64,000 nt of DNA from positions 29,597,001 through 29,661,000 of the forward strand of contig NC_088339.1 of assembly GCF_036884655.1 (NCBI RefSeq), in the 5' to 3' direction. The stretch is from Musa acuminata AAA Group. Lineage: Eukaryota > Streptophyta > Magnoliopsida > Zingiberales > Musaceae. Positions 27,037-40,374 of this stretch are shown here, piece after piece (the first letter of the stretch is position 1; each line of letters opens with the position of its first letter). The notes beneath the pieces are model-generated. The model was given only the letters and a program-made list of their open reading frames with translations. It searched no databases and was not told the DNA's origin. The translations under genes and the position numbers were made by a program.

Positions 27037-27991
27037 CCAAGAACTTGGCTGATATCACATCGATCATATAAATAATCACATAAAACGCAATGCGGTGGTA
27101 CTCATCCAATGTTCCGTCTAAAACGAGCTCTCCTGCCAATTACCACCAAAAACTTATAGATTAGTGAGGCATAATCTACCAAGGTGTCAATGCTCTAACG
27201 ACTGTTTACAACCATGTACTCCTTTGATCGTCTCGGTCCTTCGAATCTAATCGGTGTACTTGGAGAGCCAAAAGCTTTCTCCTTCACGTCCACCTCGGTT
27301 GCACTGTTGGTCGACCAAAGGACTCATGAACAGACTAATCAAAGGAGGCGCGAAAAAGCTCAGTTTTACTGAAAAGTTCACCATATGGAGATGGCATGAA
27401 AAGATCGGTCGTCTCGAAAGCTTGCAGCGCAAATTGATTCCGGTTGTCTGCCATAGGTGTGTACAACCCAATGGATGGGTAGACTGACGACCCATTCCAG
27501 TTTGTGATTGTTATCACCGTTTTAGCAGTTGTTTATGTTTTGTTCCACGTTGAGATGTCAGATCCCGATTAAACTAATACGGTGTTTTCTTTAGTTGGCG
27601 TATATGGATTAGTAATCAGATCGAACATATGACATATCTATCACCAACTTAGTGGCTAATCCTCGACGATCGTCGAATGTTTTCTGGTGACATAGCTCGT
27701 CAGAATCATCGTCTCCGGCATGATGAGTTTCTAATTGGGTTTGCCTCAGAATTGAAAACGAGTGTTAAAGCCAGAATCACCAGACTCGACGCATCCATCG
27801 TCTTTTCGCCCATACATCAGAGGTCATGCAGAAGTCATAGACGAGCAAGCTGAGGTGCGTGTTCCACGTCCCCGTTTGCCCTCCGCAACATGCAAAGCAC
27901 TGACCACTTCCACCGACCGAGTCCAATCACCCATCAATCCGAGCCAGAGGCTCCTGCATGCGATGGACGAATCAGTGAGGAGGAGTGTTTG

Positions 27992-27994
<3 letters not shown>

Positions 27995-28030
<36 letters not shown>
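27995..28030. repeat. (GA)n microsatellite
   Basis: About 18 GA units. A shorter GA run lies at about 28237-28252. Such runs are common in plant promoters and 5'UTRs, but no gene start is evident here. Confidence 0.95.
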
Positions 28031-28033
<3 letters not shown>

Positions 28034-29307
28034 AGCCGAGAAGTCGCAGACGCTGGTTTTCGTAGGGAAAGGACGACGGGGGGTGACCTTGAGATCACAT
28101 CACAACAATAATGGCGGGAGAGACTTGCTGTAAAGAACCTGCAGCTCTTTCCTGGCGTTGATCGCTACTCTTTTGGATCACATCAGATTCTGTCCCCCTC
28201 GAGCCTCTTCAAGTGTCATTTCAACGCAAAAGCCTGAGAGAGAGAGAGAGAGAAGGGCGTGGTGGCTTTTTGAACTCACCGCAGCCTCCCCAAGTAAGAG
28301 AAGAGAAATTAGACGACGAAATTTTGTTCATCGATGCACCGTTGCACGTTGATTTGTGATTGGATTGGAGAAAGGTTGTCCCGAATCGAAGTCCAATCTT
28401 TCTCACCCTCGAAACTTTAAGGTGTCTTCCGTTCTTGTGTGTCTTATATATCATCCCTAATTTTTATTATTTTATAAATATTTTTTTTTCCTTTCCTTCC
28501 TTGTCAAACATCTCGATCACTTTTACCTCACTAATGTCATTTATCCATCGTTGCTCGTTGCCTTCGTCGCTCCCACCGTAAGCTCCTATCGCTTTTATGC
28601 AGTGTCTTCTGCTCGTCGTGCCTGTCTTCTTATCTCCTCTTTGTTCATCGAACTTATCGTTATGAGGTCCTACCTTAATCCTATGTATCCTTCATCATCT
28701 AGTCTATCAATAGGATAACAATGAGTCTTGATTAGGGACGAAGAACTCGTGGGTTCACCATACTCTCCTAATTTCAAAATCAATTAATTATATCAAATTT
28801 TATAAATATTATAATAAAATCTACATATGATAATAAATTTTAAATATAAATATATCTAAATATAAAAATAAATAAATATATTCAAATATAGCTACAATTA
28901 AATAAATACAAATATATCTAAAAATCTATAAATTAATAATTTTCTTCATTAATCATGCCTTTTCAATTTCCATGCTTGTATATCCATATACAAGAATGAA
29001 AAACATATAAAGTGTTTAACAATAAAAACTTAAACATAAATAATATTATTAAGACTAAAATATATATCAATTACCTTATAAGCATCTTTATCTTGAATGG
29101 ACATGGAATGTTTTGAATATGCTATTACATATTAACTTATTATATAAATAAACTTTTGATTTTTATTTTTTATAATAAAATTTATTTTTTTATTTATATT
29201 ATTGATAAAAATTGTATTATATATAATTTAATAATATAAACAGAACAAAGATGAGCTAGAGAGTGCTCTACCCATCTCTATCTTATAATCACATAAATAA
29301 TAGAAAA

Positions 29308-29735
29308 TGTCTTGACCCCATCCTATTAGGATATTCGGTAGGATTACTTATAATTAGATAAGGACTCTCCTAATTATTATCCTATATCCATTATGCTCCT
29401 CTATAAAAAGACATTACCTCTTAGGGATGAAACAACTAGTTGTCAAGATATTACAAATTTTCTCTCATCTCCCTAGTTCATAATCCATCACTTATAATAA
29501 TTATATGAATGATAGAAAAAGAGAAAAAGATGAATATAGTTCTCTTTGCATATTAGCATCATAGCTTTCTAATCAAAGGATGGTGCACTTGCAGATTAAA
29601 TAAAAACTTTCTGAATGACATCGAAAGTATATATCATAAATTTGATACATCATTATTTTATTTTAGTTTCTGTATTAATTTTTTTAGATATAACAGTAGC
29701 ATAATTATGATTTTTATGCTAATTGTATCAGAGCT
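29308..29735 (+). mobile_element. Decayed Ty1-copia-like LTR and primer-binding site
   Basis: The stretch starts TGTCTTGACCCC, has a promoter-like CTCTATAAAAAGACA near 29400-29415, and ends before TTGTATCAGAGCT at 29723-29735. That last motif differs by one base from TGGTATCAGAGCT, the usual site complementary to the initiator-Met tRNA in copia elements. The order LTR, then PBS, is correct for a plus-strand element. No gag or pol frame follows, so only the 5' end remains. The LTR left boundary is approximate. Confidence 0.6.
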
Positions 29736-31441
29736 ATATTTTGAAATCAACTACTTTAGCTCATAAAATTATTTTAGATCAATTTTGTATTTAGATATAT
29801 TTATTAGCACTCTTTACTTATTAAAAAAGTGTTATTTGATTTTGATTTATGATGCTTAAGGATCTATCGATATTGTTGATATGTTTTTCTATCTAATTTT
29901 TTGTCTTTTGCTTAAGGGCAATGTGAAATTTCTCATGTTTAATCGATAGATCATAGTCAATAATTTGTTATCAACGATAGTATTATTAAGGGTGGTGGCC
30001 TTCAATTGTTACAAGCCTAATCGTAGATAGCAGATGTGTACGTAGCGAAAGTGTCATGGGATATGATAGTTGACGATGATCGCATGCACAGTTGCATGTA
30101 TGCAGCAGCCTTATGATGGCAAACCTACTTTGGTCACAAGTGATTGCAACAACTACAATAGCGTTGTTGCTTATGGCGGCTATGGTAGCGTCGTTGCCTA
30201 TGATGATTATAGCAATGTTGTTGTGGTGGCATCTATTAGTTATGACCAGTATCAACTAGACATCGATGGCTAATGGCTATGTCAAGAGGAAGCATGGGCA
30301 CAATTGCGCTCTCGACAATCATTAGGCAATGTGTATGCATAATCGAGCATGGGCACGATGACACAACATCGCACGACGATCGAAGAGGTCACTGGTCGGT
30401 AGTATAAGAAGTTGGCGACACACATGCAAACATTGTAAGCCATGCATAGGCCGCGACCACGCACCGTAATGGCTACATGCCTCGCACATCGGTCACGAAA
30501 AAGGAAGAAAGAATTAGGGTTTTTCTTTTGAAATTATAGTTTTGCTCTTATAAATCCTTTTAATTCAAATTTATATACTTTTAATGGTATTTACCCTTTA
30601 AGAATTATATAATTCTATTATATATCCTAAATAAAATTATAATTTTACCTCTCAAAAAATAAATTTTTTTAGCTTATGTCCTCAAATATAAAATTAAATA
30701 ATTTGATTTATTTTATTCAAATATTTTGATCATAAGTGTATTTTGACTACTTAATTGGATTTAGACTCCATCAATCAAGTTTTGATCGAATTCGGAGAAA
30801 ATTAAGTTTTTATTAACCTTTGATTTTGATCAACTTTAGTTTTAATGAGACTAATTAGATGGATGATTGGTCAAAATCTATGAGCCCAATTTGAGTAATC
30901 CATAATAAATTTAGTGAAGTCAAAGCGGCTTGAATTGATAGGTTTGTGGGATATAAATTATAATAAAAAATTTATCAATTAAAAAAATCATAATTTCTAT
31001 TAATTTTTTTAAAATCTTTCACTACCTCTAATCATTTCAATAATAAAAAAGTATTATAAATATATACCCATATCATTTGAAACAAAATTTTCTCATCTTA
31101 TCTTATATTTAAATAATTTCTTTTTTAATTTTTCCTAATAACTTCACACATTCATCTTTATATTTTTATCTCAACAATAAAAATTTCTTATACATATTAT
31201 TTCTTAATTATCCAATACTCTAATCCATAATCCATAAAACAAATTATTGATTTCACAATCTGATATTCAAGCTTGTTTAGAGAATATATATATCAAATTG
31301 AATGACCAACTCAGTCTTAAAGAAAGCTTCTGCGCATCTCAAACCCAACACAAGACGGGAACCTCAAGATACATACTGTGAACACCCAGAAACTAACCTA
31401 CTGGGTTCCACATAATATGACCCCAAACATCTAACGTAGCA

Positions 31442-34400
31442 TCACTGTGAAGTGTTGAGGAAGTGGGCAACAGCCTTGTCAGTGTCATTATCATAAATAG
31501 CCAGTGCTTCTGCCACATTTTTTGAGGAGAATCCCATCTCACGGAGAATGTTGTACCCTTTTACAAATTCTCTCACCTGAAACAAAAAGGTATATGAAAG
31601 CATGATTTCAGTTTATTTATGCAACTTGAACATAGAAGTGAGCCATTAAAGTCAGCTCTTTGTACCAATCTGCTATATTATCACTCTGAGGATTATGAAC
31701 TCAACTGCTAAAAGAGATTTGAAAGGAAGAAATGCAGCTCGGACAATATACAAGGAAAATCTTGTTCAGTTAACTCTTTTAGAGAGAGAGATGTCTTCCA
31801 AGGAGACTGTCGACATACCTTCACTGGATTGTCTCCATAATTCAGAACAGCAAGCGACACTGCTTCACGTCGAAGCCCAGAGGCAACATACTTATCCACA
31901 ATTGGATCCCCTGTTGATGCCTTCACAAAATTAAACAAATACAAATTAAGAACACTTTGATTCATAAATTTTACAATCTCTGACGAATATAGTGGGGTTT
32001 AGTAGTTGATCAAAATAATAATAACGGCCTCCTGCAAAAAGTAAAACAGCCCAACAAGTGATCAAACCACCTAGAGTGTTCAGATACATTATGACACATG
32101 TAGCCACTTGTGAGATTCTTGTTATGATATTAAAAAAAGTCAATGTTCAGAAAAGAAAATTCACAAATGAACATGAAAAATAATAGTAGCATAGGAAAGA
32201 GGACATGGTCATATTAAAACTACTACTTTATTTGGATAACATTTGACGATATTTAAGAAGAAATTTTGGTTATATTTTATAGAACTATAGCTAAATGAAA
32301 TTTAGTGTCAAACAAGTTCTTGTTGTACCATCGAAGGAGATGAAGATGATGATGCAGACGACATCTTTGATTGCTGGTTTTCAGCCGTAATTCTGCTCCA
32401 ATTCTGACTCTCTTTCTCGGCCTCAGCTAGTATTTGTTTCTCAAACTCAAAATCAAATTGGAACTTGCTACGAGGAACCTCAGGCATTTGTGGAGCCAAC
32501 TGAGGCTGAAAAATTGGATGTTAATTAGAGAAACATAAATTTGCAATGAAAAAATTAACATTTACAAGACATTTTTAATCAATAAAATAGAACACAGGAA
32601 TCAACTTATAAAATATATCTCAATTAAGCGTTCTTTTATTTTATGTATTGTTAAGCTGTTTTACATTATATAGGTTGCTCAACATTCGATAGAGTAAACA
32701 AGGGGTATCTATTGGAAAATAATATTAGGGAAAAGGCAGTACTCTTTCATGGAATGCTACCCCAAACTATACGTAGAACTTAAGGCCAAGATATGGTCTT
32801 TAGCAAGAACAAATTACCAAGTATGCTCAAATGGTAATATCAGAAATTACATTTTTATAAAAAATATCCTAATGATAGGTGTATACAATTCAAATCTACA
32901 CATATTTTGTTGGCCCCGCCATATCATCAGCTTCAGATGAAAAAAAAACATAAACTATGACTTTTGTGGAAAAGCGTTATAATCTTCACCTATCCCAACA
33001 TTTTCTTTTTCAAATAATAGCTAGAGACTCAAACTCCACAAGATTCAGTTTTATTCTGGATGAAGTCCAGTCTACAGAACAGGAGGAGAGACAATACTGC
33101 AAATCATTCAGTAGCTCCTAAGAGCAATAGACATAACAAATAAAAAAGGATTCAAATTGTGTTTAATTTAAGTTTGAATCCAGCCTATAGCAGTGATTTA
33201 AAAAGCGTTAGGCGCCAAAAGGCACCAAGGTCTAAAAACGTCCGAGGTGCTAGGCACTCGCCCGAGCAAAATGAGACACTAAAATATAAAAATATATAAT
33301 ATAATTAATAAATATAATTATTTAAATAAAAATATGATATTAAATTAAGAAAATCTTGTAAAATTATAATATCACATTAACAAAAAGTCTCAAAATTTAA
33401 AACAATAATAATAATTTCAAATAAATAAAAATTAATAGTATTAAAATCAAAATTATATTATTAATCTAATAAAAAAAATACTTTTACTAGTATACAATTA
33501 GTAGTATACTGTTAATATATTGTTAACAGTATACGAAGTGAGAAGAGTGTGAGTAAGACGAAGATCGAGGCTGCTGACTAAGAGCAGCAGCAACGAGAGC
33601 GGGAGCAGCGAGCGATGACAGTGGCAGCAGCAGCGAGTAGCGGAAGCGGGAGCGATGAATGATGATAGTGGCAGCGGCAGTGGTAGCAGCGAGCAGCAAC
33701 AGCGGGAGCAGGAGCGGGGAGTGACGACAGTGGCAGCGACAGCGGGGAGAGATGACAGTGGCAGCGGCAACGACAACGGTAGCAGTGAGCAGCGGCAGTA
33801 GGAGCAACGATAGTGGCAGCGACAATAGTAGCAGCGTGCAGCGATAGCAAGAGCGGCCAGCGGGGTTAGGGTTGGGAAGTCGCGAGAGGAAGGCTGATAT
33901 CGGTGCTTTAGTTAGTTCGATTGAACCAACTAAAGCACCGGAGACCGAACCAGACCTAAAACGCTGGTTCGGTCGCCTGGTTTAACCCGCGCGCTCACCC
34001 GAAGCGCCCGACGCCTGGGCTCGGGCGAGCGCCATGCGGTGCCTCTTTGAAGCGCGCCGCCTAGAAATGAAGCGAGGCGCGAGGCCCGAGCACCTATTGA
34101 AATCGTTGGCCTATAGTAACAGGTCTAGGGTTGAATCAAGTAAGTCCAAGAAATCTTTTCTAGCTGCTTTTGAAATTTTCATATTGGTCTTCTGTCAAGA
34201 TCAATTTTAGATATTCATTGTCAACAAATTTTAATTTGGATTCTTAGTTGAATAACAACTTCAAGTCTTCAACAAGGTCTGCACTTGATTTAGAAGCCAA
34301 ATGCCAATTAAATCTTTTATCCAAGGTGCTAGATAATTATTCAGGAGCTTTGCATGCAGCAAAATAACTAAGATTCATAAAAGAAAAAGAGTTATCAGGT

Positions 34401-37083
34401 TTATTTTGTACAATCATCTTATTGTCTCTTTGTTCTCAAATAAGTGATTCTTCCCTCACCTACTACACCATTACTTCCCCAAATGACAAAATGATGGTAA
34501 ACCATTTGGCAAATCTGAAACTGAGACTATATTTAATGGCTTGATACAATAGTTAAAAGGCTATAAAAGAAAAATCAGATAAGTTTGTTAAAGTTAAACT
34601 AAACTAAGCGTGGAAAATAGATCAAAATAAAAATAAATTTTCACTAACATGTAAATGCACAAGCATGTAACCAAGATAACACCATAATAAGTACTTTAAC
34701 ATGGATTCGTTACAAAAGTGTCGTGTGAACGAGCCTTGTCAAGTAAAAGCTTAGTAAAAGCAAATCTTCATGATGATAAAGTCCAAGTTTAGTTTATATA
34801 TTCAAATAAAGAGGAGATCCAAGGTCGTTAGAAAAATAGATTTGTGTTATGATCAGAAAGGAGGAATTGCATATCTAAAGAAAGGCTATTCAAATATTAC
34901 AAATTCAACCATATATATCTCAACAACCATGCAGGTTGCTTGACATGTAAAATTCAGTAAAAATTGTCTGTAATAAGAAAATATAAAACACTTGACCACT
35001 TACAGGTGTTATCTGATATTCTGGCTTTATCATGACTTTGATGCCAAGTCCTGCAGCTAAACAATTTTAAAGTTCCATTACGTGTGATATGTTGTCCATA
35101 TTAATTAACATTCCAAGAAAAAAAATAATGGTAGACATTAACACAATAATTTATAAAATTGAAGCTAGCATCAGGAACAATCAAATTGGTAATAGCAATT
35201 TCAGTTACAGTTGTATATAAGATTTTAACAACTGTAGACACTATGTAGCCAATTGTAAGAAAGCAAATGTTCATAATTAGGTAGGACAGCAGAAGATTAG
35301 TATTTAAGAACATAAAGAAATTATCAAATTAAGTGAAAAAAAAATATTCATTTTATTTATGGTGATGAATATTTACCAAAGGTTTATATTCCTTTTTTGA
35401 TCATTGCTACGCAAATGTTGCAGACAAATGTCAATGAATATGGTGAACACTATCAAGATGTTAATGGGTAAAACAAGCAGGTGCACCAAAAGTCCAAAAG
35501 AACCATTAATGATCTTGCACAGGCAAGTTTATCTTAAGAAGGAAGCCCATAAAGACAAAGAAAGATGCCAGCTATGCAGCAAACAAGTAATAGAAACAAG
35601 GGGGACATGAAATTCAACAATGACTTAGTATGATACTCTAAAAGATTTTATTCAGCCTGTTATCCTTTAGTATATCACAAATAACAGCAAAGTGACATTG
35701 ATCATTAAGAAGTATCTTCAGGTATAATGTCAAGAAACACTGCTTAAATGCTTTTCTTTTCCACCCCAGCTACCTTGTAATTCGACATGTAGTGGATAAT
35801 TTAACTTATATCAAAAAATCACCAGGACCTTATATAGAAAAGTTACACCATAAAAGACTCATTTCAAGATTCATATGTTTTTCTCACTTAATTAGCAACA
35901 CAGCAAAGTTCATAATCGAGCATTAAGATATTAATTGAATACAGTTGAGATATGATGGCATTTACTACCGCAAACAAATTAAGAAACTCACCTATCAAGC
36001 TAGTAAATTAGAGTTCCAAATTCTCAGAAGACAACATTTAATTTCTTGATACATTCTCCATCAATGACATTGTAGTATCTAGGATCAACAGATTTTAACT
36101 GATGTAGAGTCGATAGTGAGTCTCTAAGATGTAAGAAGAAGAAGAAAACTCATCATTTAGAGTAAAAAACATTTAAAAAAAAATGAGCCTTGGGATCCAT
36201 GCTCAAGATAATATTTTATTTTAAAAACTGCTAGAATTCTTCATGAATTAGTCAATTCATGTATTAACCCCTTTGTTACATACCCCTAAATAACCTCAAA
36301 TAATATAGTGCACATCTCACAGCACTAATGGACTTAGGATGACTCTAGGCCGTTATCAGTGGTAGTCACGTTGAATAGATGCCTCAATCAACTCAAACTT
36401 TCACAATTAAAACACAAATAAATGGTAGCTGCAAAAATTTGGGAAAAAAATTGATTGTACTGAATTGACCAATCCTATCAACTTTCGGACTTCCTTCGCA
36501 ATTCATTAATAATCCTTGTCTTCTTGTCGTTAGCTTTTTCAACTAAAATCTAAGATGACTGTTTTTATTTGAATAGCATGGAGAAATTTTTTTCAGTTGG
36601 TAGAGAACCTACTTTATTCCAAGAAAAGATTCAGTGATTAGCGTCGACAACGATCTAAATCATCTGTTTTCTGCCGAAGTTTTACAGATTTCTTAATCAA
36701 AGAGGATGATCGAAATCGACCGTGACTTAAATTGGAAAAGAATCTTTTACCAAACAACCAGAGATATTTCCCCTCAGCAAATTTTGCCCAATTCGAACAT
36801 GCCGATCCAAAATCAGTGAATCAACGACGGATTGAACATAAGATCCGATCATCAAAAAATTCATAACACATGCATCTAGGGGGGGTTTTCGAGGAGAAGC
36901 AGAAACAATCATACCAGACGAAGAGGGAGGAGGAGCAGAGGAAGCAGGGTGATGAAAAGAAGCTCCGCGATCGGGCGGAGCAGCAGCGGCGGAATTGACC
37001 CTGGGGTAGAAGGAGGGGGCGGGGGCGGCGCCGGTGCCGGCGCGGTACATGGCGGCCTGCCGGGCGCGGAAGTCTTGATCCAT
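31442..37083 (-). CDS. UBA-domain protein (similar to Arabidopsis At5g53330)
   Basis: The CDS is complement(join(31442..31576,31819..31920,32329..32505,35004..35050,36915..37083)), 209 aa. All junctions are GT-AG and in frame. The N-terminus (MDQDFRARQAAMYRAG, then a Pro/Ala/Ser-rich stretch) is probably disordered. A small exon encodes LGIKVMIKPEYQITP. Next come VPRSKFQFDFEFEKQILAEA and a Ser-rich linker. The C-terminal half holds two helical UBA-like units: DPIVDKYVASGLRREAVSLA...YGDNPVKV and REMGFSSKNVAEALAIYDND, with the MGF loop typical of ubiquitin-binding UBA domains. The order and spacing match the plant UBA/EF1B N-terminal-like family, from memory. The function is unknown; ubiquitin binding is inferred. 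The large introns hold AT-rich DNA and a hAT element. Confidence 0.9.
33191..34108. mobile_element. Non-autonomous hAT-like transposon (918 bp)
   Basis: The element is flanked by a perfect 8-bp direct repeat, GCCTATAG, at 33183-33190 and 34109-34116. Its ends are imperfect inverted repeats: CAGTGATTTAAAAAG on the left and CAACGATTTCAATAG on the right (read inwards). Subterminal blocks also mirror each other, GCACTCGCCCGAGC against GCTCGGGCGAGCGCC. An 8-bp duplication with short ends of this kind is the hAT pattern. Inside are an AT-rich half, a GCAGCG-rich tract (33566-33860) and a 40-bp near-perfect palindrome at 33901-33940. No transposase is encoded. It sits in the intron of the UBA gene between the exons at 35004 and 32505. 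Confidence 0.85.
33901..33940. repeat. Near-perfect palindrome inside the hAT element
   Basis: CGGTGCTTTAGTTAGTTC is mirrored by GAACCAACTAAAGCACCG, with only a few mismatched positions. It could form a hairpin in RNA or DNA. Confidence 0.85.
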
Positions 37084-37229
37084 GACGAGGAGGGAAGCGA
37101 CGACCACGAAGAACTCGGAGAACGAAATCGAGAAGGGGTAGGACTGCGAACTCAAACCCTTCTCCAACCAACCAACCCGACCATTATACTCGTATATTTC
37201 CAAGAAGCCTCGGAAGGTTTAATCTGATT

Positions 37230-38331
37230 GGGAAACCACGAAAACATCCGGTTCGGTAGAACGGTCTACTGCGAACCAAGCCGAAACGAAATAAAGATCC
37301 CGACGGACCGAACCGAAATAACTCCAATCATCCGCCTCTGCCTTAGCCCGCAGGCCCAATTAGCCACAATGAGTCCCACCTGATGTGATGCTAATTATTA
37401 GGCCCACTTAACATTAGGCTTTCTTTGATTTGATAGCCACCAGTCAAGAGTGACGCATTCTGCAGGGTTAAAGTCAACACAACATCCAAAGTTCCGACGA
37501 TATCTCATCATTGGTCCTTGTGATGCAGTGATTGTGTTGCTTCACAGTACAAGTATGCATTCAATTATTAGAAACAAGCAGGAACTCATAGTGGGATTCA
37601 TCACTGAGAGAGCAGGAACTCAAAACCATCAACAACACAATGTAGGTGCATAGTAAGGTATGCTTGGTCTATAAAGCATCTCTATTTACCTCCATTGTGT
37701 CTTACTGCTTGCATAGGCAGCATCAAACATCACCAAGACAGGTCCACCAAGAATCTATCCACATTGCATAGGCATAGCAATGACAACTTTGTTGACCAGA
37801 GGTCTCACTGACTCCACTGGCAGCCATTGATACAGTTCAAGCAAGAGAACTAGATACTCATGCAAAACATGGAGATATCACTTCAAAAAGCATCACAAGA
37901 AACAAAAGTGTGACCATGATTGCTTGTATTGATTCCACACTGAAAGAGGACCACACCATCCAGTGATGGATCACAATGGCTTTTGATTTTTTACATTTGC
38001 TGACAAAATGTGCCCTCCCACCTATCAGAAGAATTAGTCTGTTAAATACCTCTGAGTAAAATAGATAAAATAGATGAAATAGGAATCAAGATGGTCAAAT
38101 ATTTACAATGCTCGAATAGCACTCAAGTCATTTAAGAGGAGTCATACATGCGACAATCCTACAACCCATATTTCTCCTTTAATGTAGCGACTGCAGTCTT
38201 GCCATCACCAGTAAAACCATAGAAACACTTAAGCAGGCATCACTATTCACATGCAGCAATGCCCAGTGGTGATTGTCAAGATTACCGATGATATAGGGAG
38301 CAAATAAGAACAACCAGACTATGGCAAAGCT
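37230..38331. other. Intergenic region
   Basis: This lies between the start of the UBA gene and the stop of the PYL gene, both on the minus strand. It should hold the UBA promoter and the PYL 3'UTR. Nothing else is recognised. Confidence 0.5.
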
Positions 38332-40374
38332 TTAATGAACTGAAGGCCCTGAAACATCACTTGTAACCCCACCCGTGTCTCCACCTCTGTCCAGACAAAT
38401 TGGCTCTGTGTGGTCCTGAAGTGGCAGATGCTCAGATATTTCAGCCAGGGATTTGAGGTTGCATTTGATCAAGACCTCCACAAAGTAGCAAGTCTCGTCC
38501 TTGGTGTTCCCATCAGGCACATCCACTACAAATGATTCGATCACCAGCGTCCCTGGTCTCCCATCAATGATTTCAGGATGGGCACTTACAATGGATGAAT
38601 AGTTCTGGCAAAATGATAGCTCATAATCAGCCATAAACCAACTTACATTGGATGAATAGTTCTGCATAGCAAAATGAGAGCCCTGAAGTAGTCAGGTTAT
38701 AAATTTCATATGTATACTTTAACATTTTGGCCACACGTCTGAAGCATCCACCAAACTGAACAAAAGATGGTAGATGATCAAGAGATCGATTAGAGAATAT
38801 GAACATACACAATAGCTTGAATGAGCTTTACAGTCCTAAAAACAGAGAATATGAACATACACAAGATCTGAACAAACTGGTTAAACGCATTTGTAGATTT
38901 AAGTAAATGGACAAATGAATTAGCAGATCCAAAGAAACAGGACAATAGCCAAGCATCGATTGATAAAGAACAAGTGAACCTAAAAGTTTATAGTCGAGTA
39001 GATTTAAGTGATTATTTACTCCTAACTCTTCAAGCAAAAATTATATATCCAAGAAATTTTCCACCTTGAAAAAGATGATGATCACAAAAGCTAATCAAGA
39101 AATTAAGCTAATATGAGGCATACAAAAAAATTAAACACATGTATATATTCTACAAGGAAACCACATGCTCTTTACCCTTAATCAAATGGTAAGAATCCGT
39201 ACTACTGATCTAAGTTTCTGGGATTATTACCTGCTTCTAAAGAAAACATCTCTATGCTAATCAATCAATGCAAGAACTGGACCGTATGAAACAGAGTCGT
39301 GATAATCTATATCATCAAGCACAGAAGTTTCATCATATGCATGATAGTCATACTAGTTTTCTGTGCACTCATCAGGAAGCAAACCAATCGTTAATAGGGC
39401 ACATAAGATTTTATCAATTGTGATATTACAAAAGCTCAAATCAGGAGATAAGCTCATGCTAGTAACGTATTGTTATCAGAACATAGTCTAATTTCAAGTA
39501 GAATATAGTTCACCAGAACAAGAAAAGAAAGAAACAGAACGTGGTAATTTAACAGCAAGGAATTGGGAATGTGCAGCAGTGAGAAGATCAACAGACCTTG
39601 AGCCTATGGTCCCCTCCAACAATCTTAAAGCTGAGGATGTGTTCACTGTCGTCGAGATGCTCCAACCTTTCAGTGCTGGTGGTGGCAGGGAGTCCAGATT
39701 TCACATTAACCTCCCTCAAGCTCCCGATTCCCAGATCCCCTTGTGCGATGCACCTGCTCACAAAAGGCTTGTACTTCTGTGGCTCATCAAATCTCCTAAC
39801 AAGAGACCACACCTATGAACATATGAGCAGAACAGATCATCGTCAAGTTATAACTGTAATCATGATTCATGGAATAGAAGTTTGTGAGAAATGAATGTAC
39901 AGCCGCCCATTAACTTAAAGAATTTTGCCATCAAAACACTCTAAAAAAATAGATAATCAAATCACTTTGCCATCAAAACATCAAGTTACATCTTATGTAT
40001 CCAGCACTTCGGAAACGTGAATGTTCAATGCATCAAAGCAACCATAATAAAGGTTCCAGGCAACAGAGCAAACATGTCCATCGAAATAATTCATGTCTTC
40101 TTCGATCCAGAGGCAGCTTGAACTAGAACGTCAGAGAAGGACAATTACATGAGTGCCAGGAAAGGAAGGATCTTACGAGATGGACGGGGGCTTTGATGTG
40201 CTTGAGGATGGCGGAGCTGCACTGGTTCTCCTCCGGCTCGTGGCAGTGGAACCTCCTCATGTACTCCGCCGCCACCGGGCGGCAACCTCCGCCGGGAGGG
40301 TGCATCTCGTCGGCGAGCCGCCACGACCCTGCCCCTCTTCCCGCCGCAACGCCTGCCCCGCTTATCCCCACCAT
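38332..40374 (-). CDS. Abscisic acid receptor, PYR/PYL/RCAR family (PYL8/9-like)
   Basis: The CDS is complement(join(38332..38604,39597..39812,40177..40374)), 228 aa. PYLs bind ABA in a START-fold pocket and then inhibit clade A PP2C phosphatases. The gate loop SGLPA (105-109), the latch HRL (135-137) and the pocket lysine K81 (YKPF) are all present. So are [31 protein letters not shown] and [20 protein letters not shown]. Two introns, with exons ending at L66 and K138, fit the PYL7-10 subgroup. The start is the first in-frame ATG. After the usual TEPI end there is an extra tail of about 18 residues (Gly/Asp/Ser-rich), so the protein is longer than the common 187 aa or so. A direct 57-bp duplication covers the acceptor of the last exon (see findings). 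Confidence 0.95.

Larger units (their letters stand above)
27040..31441. other. AT-rich intergenic region with repeats and a decayed LTR element
   Basis: No gene is convincing. It holds GA microsatellites, a copia-like LTR with primer-binding site, and a GC-richer low-complexity patch at about 29990-30500 with many GTTGTTG/GGCGGC-like motifs. The part from 30520 to 31300 is strongly AT-rich. Confidence 0.5.

Noticed and set aside
33498..33850. Three overlapping minus-strand frames rich in Leu, Ser, Ala or Arg
   Set aside because: They come from the low-complexity GCAGCG tract inside the hAT element and appear in all frames.
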